NCBI GenBank assembly: GCA_963811605.1
Contig: CAWESA010000010.1
Location: 682,001-746,000 of the forward strand
Source of the DNA: CAVQLX01 sp963811605
GTDB taxonomy: Bacteria > Desulfobacterota > Binatia > DP-6
Direction of reading: 5' to 3'
Length of the DNA stretch: 64,000 nucleotides
The translations under genes and the position numbers were made by a program. The notes below the pieces were generated by a model. The model made no database searches, had not been told where the DNA came from, and worked only from the letters and a program-made list of their open reading frames with translations. The first letter of the stretch is position 1, and every line of letters starts with the position of its first letter. Shown piece after piece: positions 33,969-41,779 of this stretch.

Positions 33969-35339
33969 ATGCCGGCGACCGCCGCCCGGCGAGTCGGGCC
34001 GGACGGGCTCCTCGCCATGCCCCCGCTGCGGGCGATCGCCACCCTGGCAGCGCCGACCACCGTGGTCATGCTCGTCGCCGCGGCGTCCAACGCGCTCTCG
34101 ACCTGGTACGTGAGCCGTCTCGGTGCCGACGCGATCGCGGCGGTCTCGCTGGTGTTTCCGCTCTCGCTGCTCGCCACCACCGCGATGGCAGGCGGGATCG
34201 GCGCCGGCGCAGCGTCGGCCGTCGCGCGGGCGCTCGGCGCGGGCCGTCAGGCGGCGGCCAACGTGCTGGCGGGGCAATCGCTCATCCTGAGCCTCGCCGT
34301 GGGTCTCGCGTTCGCGGCACTCATCCTCGCCGGGACGCCCACCGTCTTCCGGTGGATGGGGGCGAGCGGCGACGTGCTCGACGCCGCCACCCTGTTCGCG
34401 CGTGTGCTCTTCGGCGGCGCAGCGATCACCTTCATCGGCGGCATGCTCGACAGCGTGCTGCGCGGCGAGGGCAACCCACGGGTGCCGGCGATCTGGTCGA
34501 GCGTCTCGCTGATCCTCCAGATGGTCGCCACGCCGATCGCGATGTTCTCTGCCGGGCTCGGGCTGGTCGGCGCCGCCGTCGCCCCGCTGGTGTGCCAGTC
34601 GGTCGCCATCCTGCCCCGCCTGCGCTTCGTCTTCGGCGGCAGGAGCGTGGTCCACCCGCGCCTGGGTCCCCCGGCCCTCGGACCCATGCGCGAGATCCTG
34701 CGCGTCGGCGTCCCGGCAACGATGGCCACCTCGCTCAGCAACCTCGGCATCATGGTGATGACCGGGGTGCTCACCCGCCTCGGAGCCTCGGATCTCGCGG
34801 CGTACGGCCTCGGCACGCGCTGCGACTTCCTGCTGCTGTCGTTCGCCTACGGCGTCAGCGCTGCGATGCTCACGCTCGTCGGCATGGCGAGCGGCGCACG
34901 CCGGCCCGACCTCGTACGCGGCTTCGTCGTGCGCGCCGCAGCGCTCATCGTCGTCCTCCTCGCGGTTCCCGGGCTGATCCTGTCCCGGCATCCATCGCTG
35001 TGGATCGGGCTCTTCACCCGCGACCCGGGCATCCTCGAGGTCGGCGAGTCGTACTTCCGGCTGATCGGCCCGTCCTATCCCTTCGTCGGCGTCGCGATGG
35101 TGAGCGCGTTCGCCTTCCAGGCGCTCGGCCGCGCGACCACGCCGCTCGTCTGGATGGCGATCCGCGTCTTCGGCGTCCTCGCCGTGGCGCTCCTCTGCAC
35201 CCATGGGCTCGGGCTCGGCGAGCGGGCGGTGTTCGCCAGCATCGCCGGCGGGAACATCGTGTCCGCGATCGTGATGTCGGCGCTGCTCGCGCGCACCGTG
35301 CGCTCGCTCGAGGTGGTGGAGCGGCGCGAAGCCGCGTGA
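33969..35339 (+). CDS. MATE family multidrug/toxin efflux transporter
   Basis: A 456-residue protein with 12 hydrophobic segments. MATE hallmarks: ATLAAPTTVVMLVAAASNALSTWYVSRLGADAIAAVSLVFPL at the first helices, VLRGEGNPRVPAIWSSVSLILQM mid-protein, and FQALGRATTPLVWMAI in the second half. It exports cationic or planar compounds against sodium or protons. Orientation is opposite to the 2-oxoacid oxidoreductase genes that lie on both sides, so it looks inserted between korD and korC. The ATG at 33969 has only a weak Shine-Dalgarno. Confidence 0.9.
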   Translation: MPATAARRVGPDGLLAMPPLRAIATLAAPTTVVMLVAAASNALSTWYVSRLGADAIAAVSLVFPLSLLATTAMAGGIGAGAASAVARALGAGRQAAANVLAGQSLILSLAVGLAFAALILAGTPTVFRWMGASGDVLDAATLFARVLFGGAAITFIGGMLDSVLRGEGNPRVPAIWSSVSLILQMVATPIAMFSAGLGLVGAAVAPLVCQSVAILPRLRFVFGGRSVVHPRLGPPALGPMREILRVGVPATMATSLSNLGIMVMTGVLTRLGASDLAAYGLGTRCDFLLLSFAYGVSAAMLTLVGMASGARRPDLVRGFVVRAAALIVVLLAVPGLILSRHPSLWIGLFTRDPGILEVGESYFRLIGPSYPFVGVAMVSAFAFQALGRATTPLVWMAIRVFGVLAVALLCTHGLGLGERAVFASIAGGNIVSAIVMSALLARTVRSLEVVERREAA

Positions 35340-35342
35340 CGC

Positions 35343-35918
35343 TCAGGCCCAGGCCGAGACGCCGACGCCCGCACCCTCGTCCGCGACCCAGGCGGCGCCG
35401 CGCTCGAGACAGGCGCGATTCGAGGCGACGTGCTGCTGGCGGTGCGGTGGCAGGACCGCGGCCAGCGACTCGACGAGCGACGACAGCGCGACCATGCCGG
35501 TGGTGGCGGCGAACGTTCCGAGCCCGATCATGCTCGCGCCCAGCGGCTGCCCCATGGCCTTCGCGAGCTCGGTCGCGGGCACGGCGACGTCGCGGACCCC
35601 GTCCCAGCCCGGGGCGCGCGCCACCATGGTGGCGTTGCGCACCATGACGCCGCCCGGCGGCACCTTGGGCCCCAGCTTCGCGAGCCCATCGGGATGCATC
35701 GCCAGCACCCCCCAGAACTCGGGCACGATGGGCGGCGACACGATCTCGTCGTCGGCCACGACGACGGTGGACTCGCTCGATCCGCCGCGAATCATCCCCA
35801 TGAAGACGCCGAACATCATGACCTGGCGGCCCTCACGGATCGCCGCTTCGGCGAGCAGCTTGGCGATCAGCTGCACCCCCTGGCCGCCGATCCCGGTCAT
35901 CACGACCGCGCGCTCCAT
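35343..35918 (-). CDS. korC: 2-oxoacid:ferredoxin oxidoreductase, gamma subunit
   Basis: A 191-residue subunit. MTGIGGQGVQLIAKLLAEAA is the canonical gamma start, followed by FGVFMGMIRGGSSESTVVV and MHPDGLAKLGPKVPPGGVMVRN. It completes the enzyme encoded by 31711-33772, but the MATE gene on the opposite strand separates it from its partners by about 1.6 kb. It ends 3 nt from the MATE stop and starts 38 nt downstream of the TIR-STING stop on the same strand, so it may be transcribed with TIR-STING and the aldolase. Confidence 0.88.
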   Translation of the reverse strand: MERAVVMTGIGGQGVQLIAKLLAEAAIREGRQVMMFGVFMGMIRGGSSESTVVVADDEIVSPPIVPEFWGVLAMHPDGLAKLGPKVPPGGVMVRNATMVARAPGWDGVRDVAVPATELAKAMGQPLGASMIGLGTFAATTGMVALSSLVESLAAVLPPHRQQHVASNRACLERGAAWVADEGAGVGVSAWA

Positions 35919-35956
35919 CGTCGTGCGATGCGGCTACCACGCGGCGTCGCGCGCGG

Positions 35957-37000
35957 TCAAAGCGCGACGGGGCGACGCGCCCGGGGCGGACGGCGCGGGA
36001 GCCGATCGCCGGCTCGCAGGACGCGGACGTTGTCCTGGAACTCTCGCGCATCCGGATGCTCGGCGAGCTGCTGCTCCAGCGTGAGGGCGAAGTTCTCCAC
36101 CTCGCGACGCTGGAGCCGCCCGCGCTCCTGCGCGCTCGCCCCGCTGCCGAGCAGCTGCTTGATCGCCTCGTTGGCGCTGAGCAGCGTGGTGGGGAAATCG
36201 AAGAACTGGATGCGGCCGTCCTGCTCGCGGACCTTGGCGAAGAACGGGAAGGACCGCTCCTGCTCGTGGATCACCACCGGGTGCAGGCGCAATCCCTCGA
36301 CGCGTCGCTTGACCGCCTGATGCGACGATTCGCTCAGGTCGTCCGGGAGGACGATCACGAAATCGAAGGAGTCCCGGGCGAGCGCGTACACCTGGTCGCC
36401 GATCGCCACCTGCTCGGTGCGCAGCAGGCCGCGGCACGCGTGGAGGACGAAGTTGTGGAAGTAGCCCAGGGCCAGGATGGTGGACGGGCGCGGATAGGCC
36501 TCCCACTCGCGGTAGCGCTCGACGATGTGGCGCCGGAGCTGCTCGCTGGCATGACCCGTCGCACGGGCGATGCGCGGCAGGTCGCGCCGGCGGCGCAGGT
36601 TCACCGTGGCCGGCAGCTCGTAGCCCAGCGCCTGGATGCCGAGCAGATCGGACGGAATCTTCGGCCGCGCGCCGCCCCGTTCCTCGACGAGGAGGAACGT
36701 GCGCCGGCGCCCGAGCACCGCCATGAACATGCCGAACTCGAAGAGCACGTTGTCGCGCGGGGCGCGCTGGCGCGTGCGGCGTGACACCACCGTGTCGTCG
36801 GGCGCCACCAGGAGGATGGCGAAGTCGAAGCGCAGCAACGCCTTCTGCAGCGAGTCGAAGGTGACGTCGCCGGGCTCGAAGAGGTCGTCGAGCGTCCAGG
36901 CGACGCAATCGGCGACGCGGCCGAGCTGGGCGACGAGCTGCTCGGCGACCGGCAGGCGCTCGCGCGTGCAGCCGACGAAGACTGCCGGCCTGGCGGTCAG
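35957..37000 (-). CDS. TIR-STING fusion effector (CBASS-type, no CD-NTase nearby)
   Basis: 347 residues if translation begins at the CTG at 36998-37000. Residues 5-135 form a CAP12-type TIR domain: PAVFVGCTRERLPVAEQL, a linker WTLDDLFEPGDVTFDSL, RFDFAILLVAPDD, RDNVLFEFGMFM with Glu88 as probable NADase residue, and KIPSDLLGI. Residues 172-312 resemble prokaryotic STING: LALGYFHNFVLHACRGLL, FDFVIVLPDDLS, and DGRIQFFDFPTTLLSANEAI with Asp268 and Thr272 where bacterial STING contacts cyclic di-GMP. Ligand binding would make filaments that destroy NAD. No ATG, GTG or TTG precedes the TIR fold in frame; a TTG at 36838 would delete its first strand. The CTG overlaps the aldolase stop as CTGA. Confidence 0.82.
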   Translation of the reverse strand: MTARPAVFVGCTRERLPVAEQLVAQLGRVADCVAWTLDDLFEPGDVTFDSLQKALLRFDFAILLVAPDDTVVSRRTRQRAPRDNVLFEFGMFMAVLGRRRTFLLVEERGGARPKIPSDLLGIQALGYELPATVNLRRRRDLPRIARATGHASEQLRRHIVERYREWEAYPRPSTILALGYFHNFVLHACRGLLRTEQVAIGDQVYALARDSFDFVIVLPDDLSESSHQAVKRRVEGLRLHPVVIHEQERSFPFFAKVREQDGRIQFFDFPTTLLSANEAIKQLLGSGASAQERGRLQRREVENFALTLEQQLAEHPDAREFQDNVRVLRAGDRLPRRPPRARRPVAL

Positions 37001-37830
37001 CGGCCGCCCCGGAGGATGGCGAGCGCCTGCTCGGGCGTCGCCCCGTCGTGGACGATCGCCATGAAGGCGCGCGTCATCGCGGTGGGCGCGGGATGCTGGA
37101 TCACGTTGCGGCCGTAGACGATGCCGCGCGCGCCGTGCGCCATGAGCGCGTGCGTGCGACGCAGGATCTCGGCTTCCTCGGCCTTGCCGCCGCCGCGGGC
37201 GAGCACCGGCACCTCACCGGCGACACGCGCCACGCGCGCGAAGTCGGCCGCGTCGTCGGTGGGATCGGCCTTCACGAGATCCGCGCCCAGCTCGACCGCC
37301 TGGCGCACCAGGGGCACGGTCTTCTCCGGATCGCCGTCGACGACGTATCCACCGCCCGAGCCGGGAGGCTTCATCGCGATCGGCTCGACCATCAGCGGCA
37401 TGCCGAAGCGCGCGCACGCCGGCTGGATGCGCGCGACGTTGCGCACACACTGGCGGTGCAACGCGGGCTGGTCGAAGAGCAGGAACAGGTTGACGACGAC
37501 GGCGGCGGCGTCGAGGCGCAGCGCCTGCTCCACGGGCCGGTCGATCAGCTCGCAGAAGAGGTGGCGCGGAAGACGAGGCCCGTACACGTTCGCCACGTCG
37601 ACGCGCAGCACGAGCGCCGGCTTCGCCTTGCCGGGGACATCCTGCAGCAGCGGGGCCTGCCCCGGCGTGAGCTGGACGGCATCCGGACCGGCCGCCACCA
37701 CGGCGTCGATCGCGCCGCGCATGTCCTCGATGCCGCCCAGGAAGGTCGGCTCGTTGAACACGCCGTGGTCGATGGCGACGTCGAAGCAGCGCCCGTCGGG
37801 GGCGAGGAGACGCTGGAGACGGGCGCGCAT
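36997..37830 (-). CDS. Class I aldolase of the DhnA/LacD/DeoC fold
   Basis: A 277-residue TIM-barrel protein: FDVAIDHGVFNEPTFLGGIEDM at the start, LVLRVDVANVYGP, PLMVEPIAMKPP, LGADLVKADPTDDAADFARV with Schiff-base Lys187, then VPVLARGGGKAEEAEILRRTHALMAHGARGIVYGRNVIQHP. This is the DhnA-type fructose-bisphosphate or related sugar aldolase family (also close to LsrF and 2-amino-3,7-dideoxy-heptulosonate synthase), so the exact substrate is open. Its TGA stop overlaps the proposed CTG start of TIR-STING. Confidence 0.85.
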   Translation of the reverse strand: MRARLQRLLAPDGRCFDVAIDHGVFNEPTFLGGIEDMRGAIDAVVAAGPDAVQLTPGQAPLLQDVPGKAKPALVLRVDVANVYGPRLPRHLFCELIDRPVEQALRLDAAAVVVNLFLLFDQPALHRQCVRNVARIQPACARFGMPLMVEPIAMKPPGSGGGYVVDGDPEKTVPLVRQAVELGADLVKADPTDDAADFARVARVAGEVPVLARGGGKAEEAEILRRTHALMAHGARGIVYGRNVIQHPAPTAMTRAFMAIVHDGATPEQALAILRGGR

Positions 37831-37893
37831 CGGCTCGCCACCGAGCCTAGCATCGCGATCCCGGCGCGGGAAAGCGTTTCGCGTGCGGTGGAG

Positions 37894-38595
37894 CTACAGG
37901 GCGTAGGTCCGGCGCAGGTAGCGCACGATGTCGGCGGACTCGAACATCTCCTGGCCGGTGTTCGGATCGGCGAGATACGGCACCATCATGCGGCCCGATC
38001 GGGCGACGAACGCCTCGCGCCCGGCGCTGCCCCGGGCCACGTTGTGCAGCAGGTAGGGGAGCTCGAGGCTGCACAGCTCCTCGCGCACCAGGCGGCTGAA
38101 CGGCGACGCCTCGAAGCTCCACAGCTCGAGGGGATGCTCCGGCGTGCGTGCCGGCCGGTAGCGCTCCCCGCGGCCGACGCGCCACGCGGAGGCCAGCGCC
38201 GATCCCACCAGCGCCAGCGGGGGAAGCGAGAGCATCCAGGGCACCGCTCCGTCGCCGTAGGTGTCGAACAGGTAGCGCACGATGTCGTCCGACTCGTACA
38301 TCTCGCGCTGCGTGTTGGGATCGACGAGGTAGGGGAACTGCGCCTTCCCGCCGCGGCGCCGGACCTCCTCGCGGAAGCGCGGTCCGCCCTTCGGACACGG
38401 GTAGATCCTGGCATCGAGGTCGAGGATCGAGAGCGCCTCGCGCGCCTTGCGACAGAACGGGCAGGCCTCGAAATCGTACAGGACGAGGGGTTCGGCGGGC
38501 CGCTTGCCGGCCCCGGCCACCGCCATGCCGGTGCCGAGACGCGCGGCGCTGGCGCCGAGCGAGGTGGTGACGTCGAGCGCACGAGAGAGGTCCAT
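37894..38595 (-). CDS. Tandem thioredoxin-fold (GST N-terminal-like) protein
   Basis: A 233-residue protein made of two glutaredoxin/GST-N domains. The first has VLYDFEACPFCRKAREAL with a CPFC redox motif (Cys45, Cys48) and ends in FPYLVDPNTQREMYESDDIVRYLFDTYG; the second repeats the pattern as LWSFEASPFSRLVREEL and VPYLADPNTGQEMFESADIVRYLRRTY, with both cysteines replaced by serine. A hydrophobic stretch (VPWMLSLPPLALVGSALASAW) links them. Homologous tandem proteins exist in bacteria and plants without a known substrate. It lies 63 nt upstream of the aldolase gene. Confidence 0.8.
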   Translation of the reverse strand: MDLSRALDVTTSLGASAARLGTGMAVAGAGKRPAEPLVLYDFEACPFCRKAREALSILDLDARIYPCPKGGPRFREEVRRRGGKAQFPYLVDPNTQREMYESDDIVRYLFDTYGDGAVPWMLSLPPLALVGSALASAWRVGRGERYRPARTPEHPLELWSFEASPFSRLVREELCSLELPYLLHNVARGSAGREAFVARSGRMMVPYLADPNTGQEMFESADIVRYLRRTYAL

Positions 38596-38706
38596 CCCGC
38601 CGACCGTACCAGCGACGGCCCCATCCGAACAGCGCCGCCCCCGCGCCCCGATCCCCGCTGCTCGACCCGGCGGCCGGCCCGCGGGTAGACGGGGGCCAGG
38701 TTTGCT

Positions 38707-38731
38707 ACCGAGCCATCTGTGATAGCTCGGT
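38707..38731. promoter_or_regulatory. Palindromic operator-like site at the monooxygenase start
   Basis: ACCGAGCCATC-TGT-GATAGCTCGGT: 11-nt half sites that pair except at one position, around a TGT centre. It ends 6 nt before the ATG at 38738 and occupies the place of a Shine-Dalgarno, none being visible. A repressor (TetR- or GntR-like) or an RNA hairpin there would block expression. Confidence 0.55.
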
Positions 38732-38737
38732 CTACGG

Positions 38738-39865
38738 ATGGCCAGCGCCGCCCCGAACGCCCCTGCCCCCTCGATGCCCCCACTCCCCACGGTGCGGGTG
38801 TGGGCGGTGCATCTCCTGAGCTTCGCACTCCCCGCGACCTGCCTGACCTACCTGCTCGCGGGCCCATGGTCCGGCCGGGGTGCGGCCGCGTGGCTGCTGG
38901 TGCTGGCGGCGTCCGTGTGGACCGACATGCGCAGCCCCGGTGAGCGGCGCCAGCCGGCCCCGACCCTGCCCGGCTGGCCCTTCGACTCCGTGCTCCTCGT
39001 CCTCGGCGCGCTGCATGTCCTGGTCGTCGCCCTCCTCGTGGCCCGGGTCGCGGCGCACGGCTTCTGGACGCTCGACACGTTCGTGGGGCTCGTCCTCGTC
39101 GGGGTCAACTCGGGGTACTCGGGCATCGTCGTCGCCCACGAGCTGCTGCACCGTCCCCAGTCGCCGCTCCATCTCCTCGGCCGCGTGCTCATGGGCAGCG
39201 TGCTCTACGAGCACTTCGCCACCGAGCACATCCGCGGCCACCACGCCCGGGTCGGCCTGCCCGACGACCCGGCGACGGCGCGCTTCGGCGAGACCTATCT
39301 CGCGTTCTTCAGGCGCACGGTCCCGGCGCAGTTTCGCAGCGCGTGGCGGCTCGAGAGCAAACGCCTGGGCGACGAGGACATGCGTCTGGGCGATGCCCGC
39401 ATGCTGCGCCATCGCGTGCTGCACGGTGTGGTCGCCGAGTGGGCGGTCGCGCTGGGGATCCTGCTCGGGCTTGGCGTCGGCGCGTTCGCCGCCTACGTCC
39501 TGCAGGCGTGGGTCGCCGTGCGACTGCTCGAGGCGGTCAACTACTTCGAGCACTGGGGCCTCACGCGCCGAGGCCGGCGCGTGACGCCGGTCGACTCGTG
39601 GGACACCGACTCGCGCTTCACGCTCTACACGCTGGTCGGCCTGTCGCGACACGCCGATCATCACGCCTGGGCGTCACGCCCCTACCAGCAGCTGCGCTTC
39701 TGGGAGGAGAGTCCCAAGCTGCCCTACGGGTACTTCGGCACGGTCGTGCTGCTGCTGGTGCGCAACGCCCGCTTTCGCGAGCTCATGACCGAGGAGCTCC
39801 GCCGCCGGCAGCTGGGCCCGTTCGCCGGATCCGGCGATCGAGCCACGGCGAGCGCGTCGTCGTAG
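38738..39865 (+). CDS. AlkB-like membrane alkane 1-monooxygenase / fatty-acid-desaturase family
   Basis: A 375-residue membrane di-iron enzyme with four to six hydrophobic helices. Histidine boxes: HELLH (134-138), EHIRGHHA with His164, His168 and His169, NYFEHWGL, and LSRHADHHAWASRPYQQL. The order HExxH, HxxxHH, NYxEHxG, HxxHH is that of AlkB rather than plain desaturases. It would hydroxylate a terminal methyl with O2, needing rubredoxin and a reductase; neither gene is in the window. Residues 1-18 are Pro-rich. A palindrome overlaps the ribosome-binding region, so expression is probably regulated. Confidence 0.88.
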   Translation: MASAAPNAPAPSMPPLPTVRVWAVHLLSFALPATCLTYLLAGPWSGRGAAAWLLVLAASVWTDMRSPGERRQPAPTLPGWPFDSVLLVLGALHVLVVALLVARVAAHGFWTLDTFVGLVLVGVNSGYSGIVVAHELLHRPQSPLHLLGRVLMGSVLYEHFATEHIRGHHARVGLPDDPATARFGETYLAFFRRTVPAQFRSAWRLESKRLGDEDMRLGDARMLRHRVLHGVVAEWAVALGILLGLGVGAFAAYVLQAWVAVRLLEAVNYFEHWGLTRRGRRVTPVDSWDTDSRFTLYTLVGLSRHADHHAWASRPYQQLRFWEESPKLPYGYFGTVVLLLVRNARFRELMTEELRRRQLGPFAGSGDRATASASS

Positions 39866-39908
39866 CCTGCATCTTGCACCGGCCGGGCCGGCATGATGGG
39901 AGGCGCGC

Positions 39909-40349
39909 ATGCGTCTGGCACACCGGATCGGTCCCGGCACACTGGCGGTCCTCGCCTGCCTGGCGGGGTGCGCCACGGTCGACTACGTCGGCAGCTCGTA
40001 CCCTCCCACCACGCACGTCGATGTGTACATGTCCGACGGCGACGTGCCGCGCGCCTACCAGGTCATCGGTGAAGCGCGCGCGCAGGTCGAGGCGCTGCCG
40101 CTGACGAAGCCGGGCCCGCAGCTGCAGGACAAGCTCGTGGCGGAAGCAAGGGCGCGGGGAGCCGACGGGGTGATCCTGGGCGGCCTGACGTCCCGCCCGG
40201 TGGCGTCGACGACACAGACGGCGGGCCAGGGAACGAGCACGCGGAAGGGGAACGGCAAGCGGAAGGCGAACTGGGTCGAGACCTCGCAGACCAGCACGGA
40301 CGAGATGACGGAGCTGCGCGGCCAGCTCATCCGGTACACCGCACACTGA
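39909..40349 (+). CDS. Small lipoprotein of unknown function
   Basis: A 146-residue protein. The signal (MRLAHRIGPGTLAVLACLAGC) ends in a lipobox, with Cys21 lipidated. The mature part has VDVYMSDGDVPRAYQVIGEARAQ and LQDKLVAEARARGADGVILGGL, an alternating strand/helix pattern similar to the small YbjQ/RcsF-like lipoprotein fold, then a Ser/Thr/Lys-rich stretch. It follows the monooxygenase by 43 nt with GGGAGG upstream. Function unknown. Confidence 0.72.
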   Translation: MRLAHRIGPGTLAVLACLAGCATVDYVGSSYPPTTHVDVYMSDGDVPRAYQVIGEARAQVEALPLTKPGPQLQDKLVAEARARGADGVILGGLTSRPVASTTQTAGQGTSTRKGNGKRKANWVETSQTSTDEMTELRGQLIRYTAH

Positions 40350-40387
40350 GACGACGCGCCCGCCTCGGCCAGCAGCCCGCGCCGCAC

Positions 40388-41779
40388 TCAGACCCGGACG
40401 GTCTTCCACGCCCCGGCGTTGAAGCGCCAGTACTTGAGCGCCGCGCGGGCCGCGAAGTCGAGGGTGACGACGCGCCACAGCCACTCGAGCTCGAGGCGCA
40501 GGACGTGGGTGACCAGCCACGCCGACCCCAGCCGGCAGACCCAGAACGCGATCAACGCGGTGAACAGCGGGAAGCGCGTGTCGCCCGCCCCCCGCAGCGC
40601 CCCGCCCATGACGAAGTCGACGGCCATCAGCGGCTGGCAGAGGGCGAGCACGCGGATGAAGGCGACGGCATCGTCGACGACGGCGGGGTCGTCCACGAAC
40701 AGCCGGGCGACCGGCCGCGCAGCGGCGAAGAGCGTCACGCCGGCCGACGACATCATGGCGAGCGCCATCCCCTGCGACGCCCATCCGCTGCGCTCGGCCT
40801 GGTCGGGACGCCCGGCCCCCAGACCCTGGCCGACGAGCGCCCCGGCGGCGGTCGCGAAGCCGAGCCCCGGCAGGAACGACAGCGCCAGCACCCGCGCGCC
40901 GATGAAATACGCCGCCACCGGGCCGGTGCCGTATGCGGCCACGAAGACGACGTAGACGAAGAAGCCGAGCTGCATGAGGAGCTGCTCGAGCGCCGCGGGA
41001 TAGCCCACGCGCAGGACGCGGCCGATCAGCCCGCGATCGAGCCGGAAGCCCGGCCATCGCACCACCAGCCGCAGACGCCCGCGGGCCAGGAGCGCGAGGC
41101 CGAACCCCGCCCCCACCGTGAAGGCGAGCGCCGTCGCGGAGCCGGCGCCGACGACGCCGAGGGGCGGCACCCCGAGGCGCCCGTAGATCAGGATGAACCC
41201 CGCCAGGACGTTCAGGCCGCTCACCACGGCGCCGATCAGCAGCGGTGTCCGCGTGTCGCCCGCGCCGCGCAGGCTCGACGCGATCACGAAGACCACCGCC
41301 GCGCTCGGCGTCGCCACCATGAGCGCGCGCAGGAAGCGCACGGTCTCCTCGACGACGGCCGGCTCGACCCGGAAGATGCCCACCAGCGGGCGGGCCAGGA
41401 GGACGACCGGCACCGCGACCAGCGTCGACGCCACGGCCGCGGACACGATCGACTGGCGAAGCGTCTCCTCCGCCGCCCGTCGCTCCCCTCCCCCGACGTG
41501 GCGCGCGACGATGGCGAGCGCACCGGTCCCGAACGCGAACAGCGTCGAGTTGACCGCGAAGAGGATCTGCATGCCGACGCCGACCGCGGCCACCGCCGTC
41601 GGTCCGATGTGGCCGACCATGAGCAGGTCGCACAGTCCGGCGATCGACTCGAGCGAGAAGGAGAGGATGGCCGGCCACGCGAGGATCCACGTGGCGCGCA
41701 CCAGCTGGCGACGCGAGTCGCCCTGCAGCGTGCCCGCGGCGATGGGCTCGCGCGCGGCCGCGCCGCGCCGTGGGCTCAC
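40388..41779 (-). CDS. MATE family efflux transporter (second copy)
   Basis: A 463-residue, 12-helix MATE protein: LAWPAILSFSLESIAGLCDLLMVGHIGPTAVAAVGVGMQI, SSLRGAGDTRTPLLIGAVVSGLNVLAGFILIYG, and again GALRGAGDTRFPLFTALIAFW in the second half, the duplicated signature. The GTG start (41779) overlaps the thiolase stop as GTGA, so it is translated with the thiolase. It is not closely similar to the MATE at 33969. The coupling to a thiolase suggests export of a pathway product, which is inference. Confidence 0.88.
   Translation of the reverse strand: MSPRRGAAAREPIAAGTLQGDSRRQLVRATWILAWPAILSFSLESIAGLCDLLMVGHIGPTAVAAVGVGMQILFAVNSTLFAFGTGALAIVARHVGGGERRAAEETLRQSIVSAAVASTLVAVPVVLLARPLVGIFRVEPAVVEETVRFLRALMVATPSAAVVFVIASSLRGAGDTRTPLLIGAVVSGLNVLAGFILIYGRLGVPPLGVVGAGSATALAFTVGAGFGLALLARGRLRLVVRWPGFRLDRGLIGRVLRVGYPAALEQLLMQLGFFVYVVFVAAYGTGPVAAYFIGARVLALSFLPGLGFATAAGALVGQGLGAGRPDQAERSGWASQGMALAMMSSAGVTLFAAARPVARLFVDDPAVVDDAVAFIRVLALCQPLMAVDFVMGGALRGAGDTRFPLFTALIAFWVCRLGSAWLVTHVLRLELEWLWRVVTLDFAARAALKYWRFNAGAWKTVRV

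Noticed and set aside
35957..38595. A complete CBASS operon around the TIR-STING gene
   Set aside because: No CD-NTase, E2/E1-like or HORMA gene is present; the neighbours are an aldolase, a thioredoxin-fold protein and an oxidoreductase subunit.
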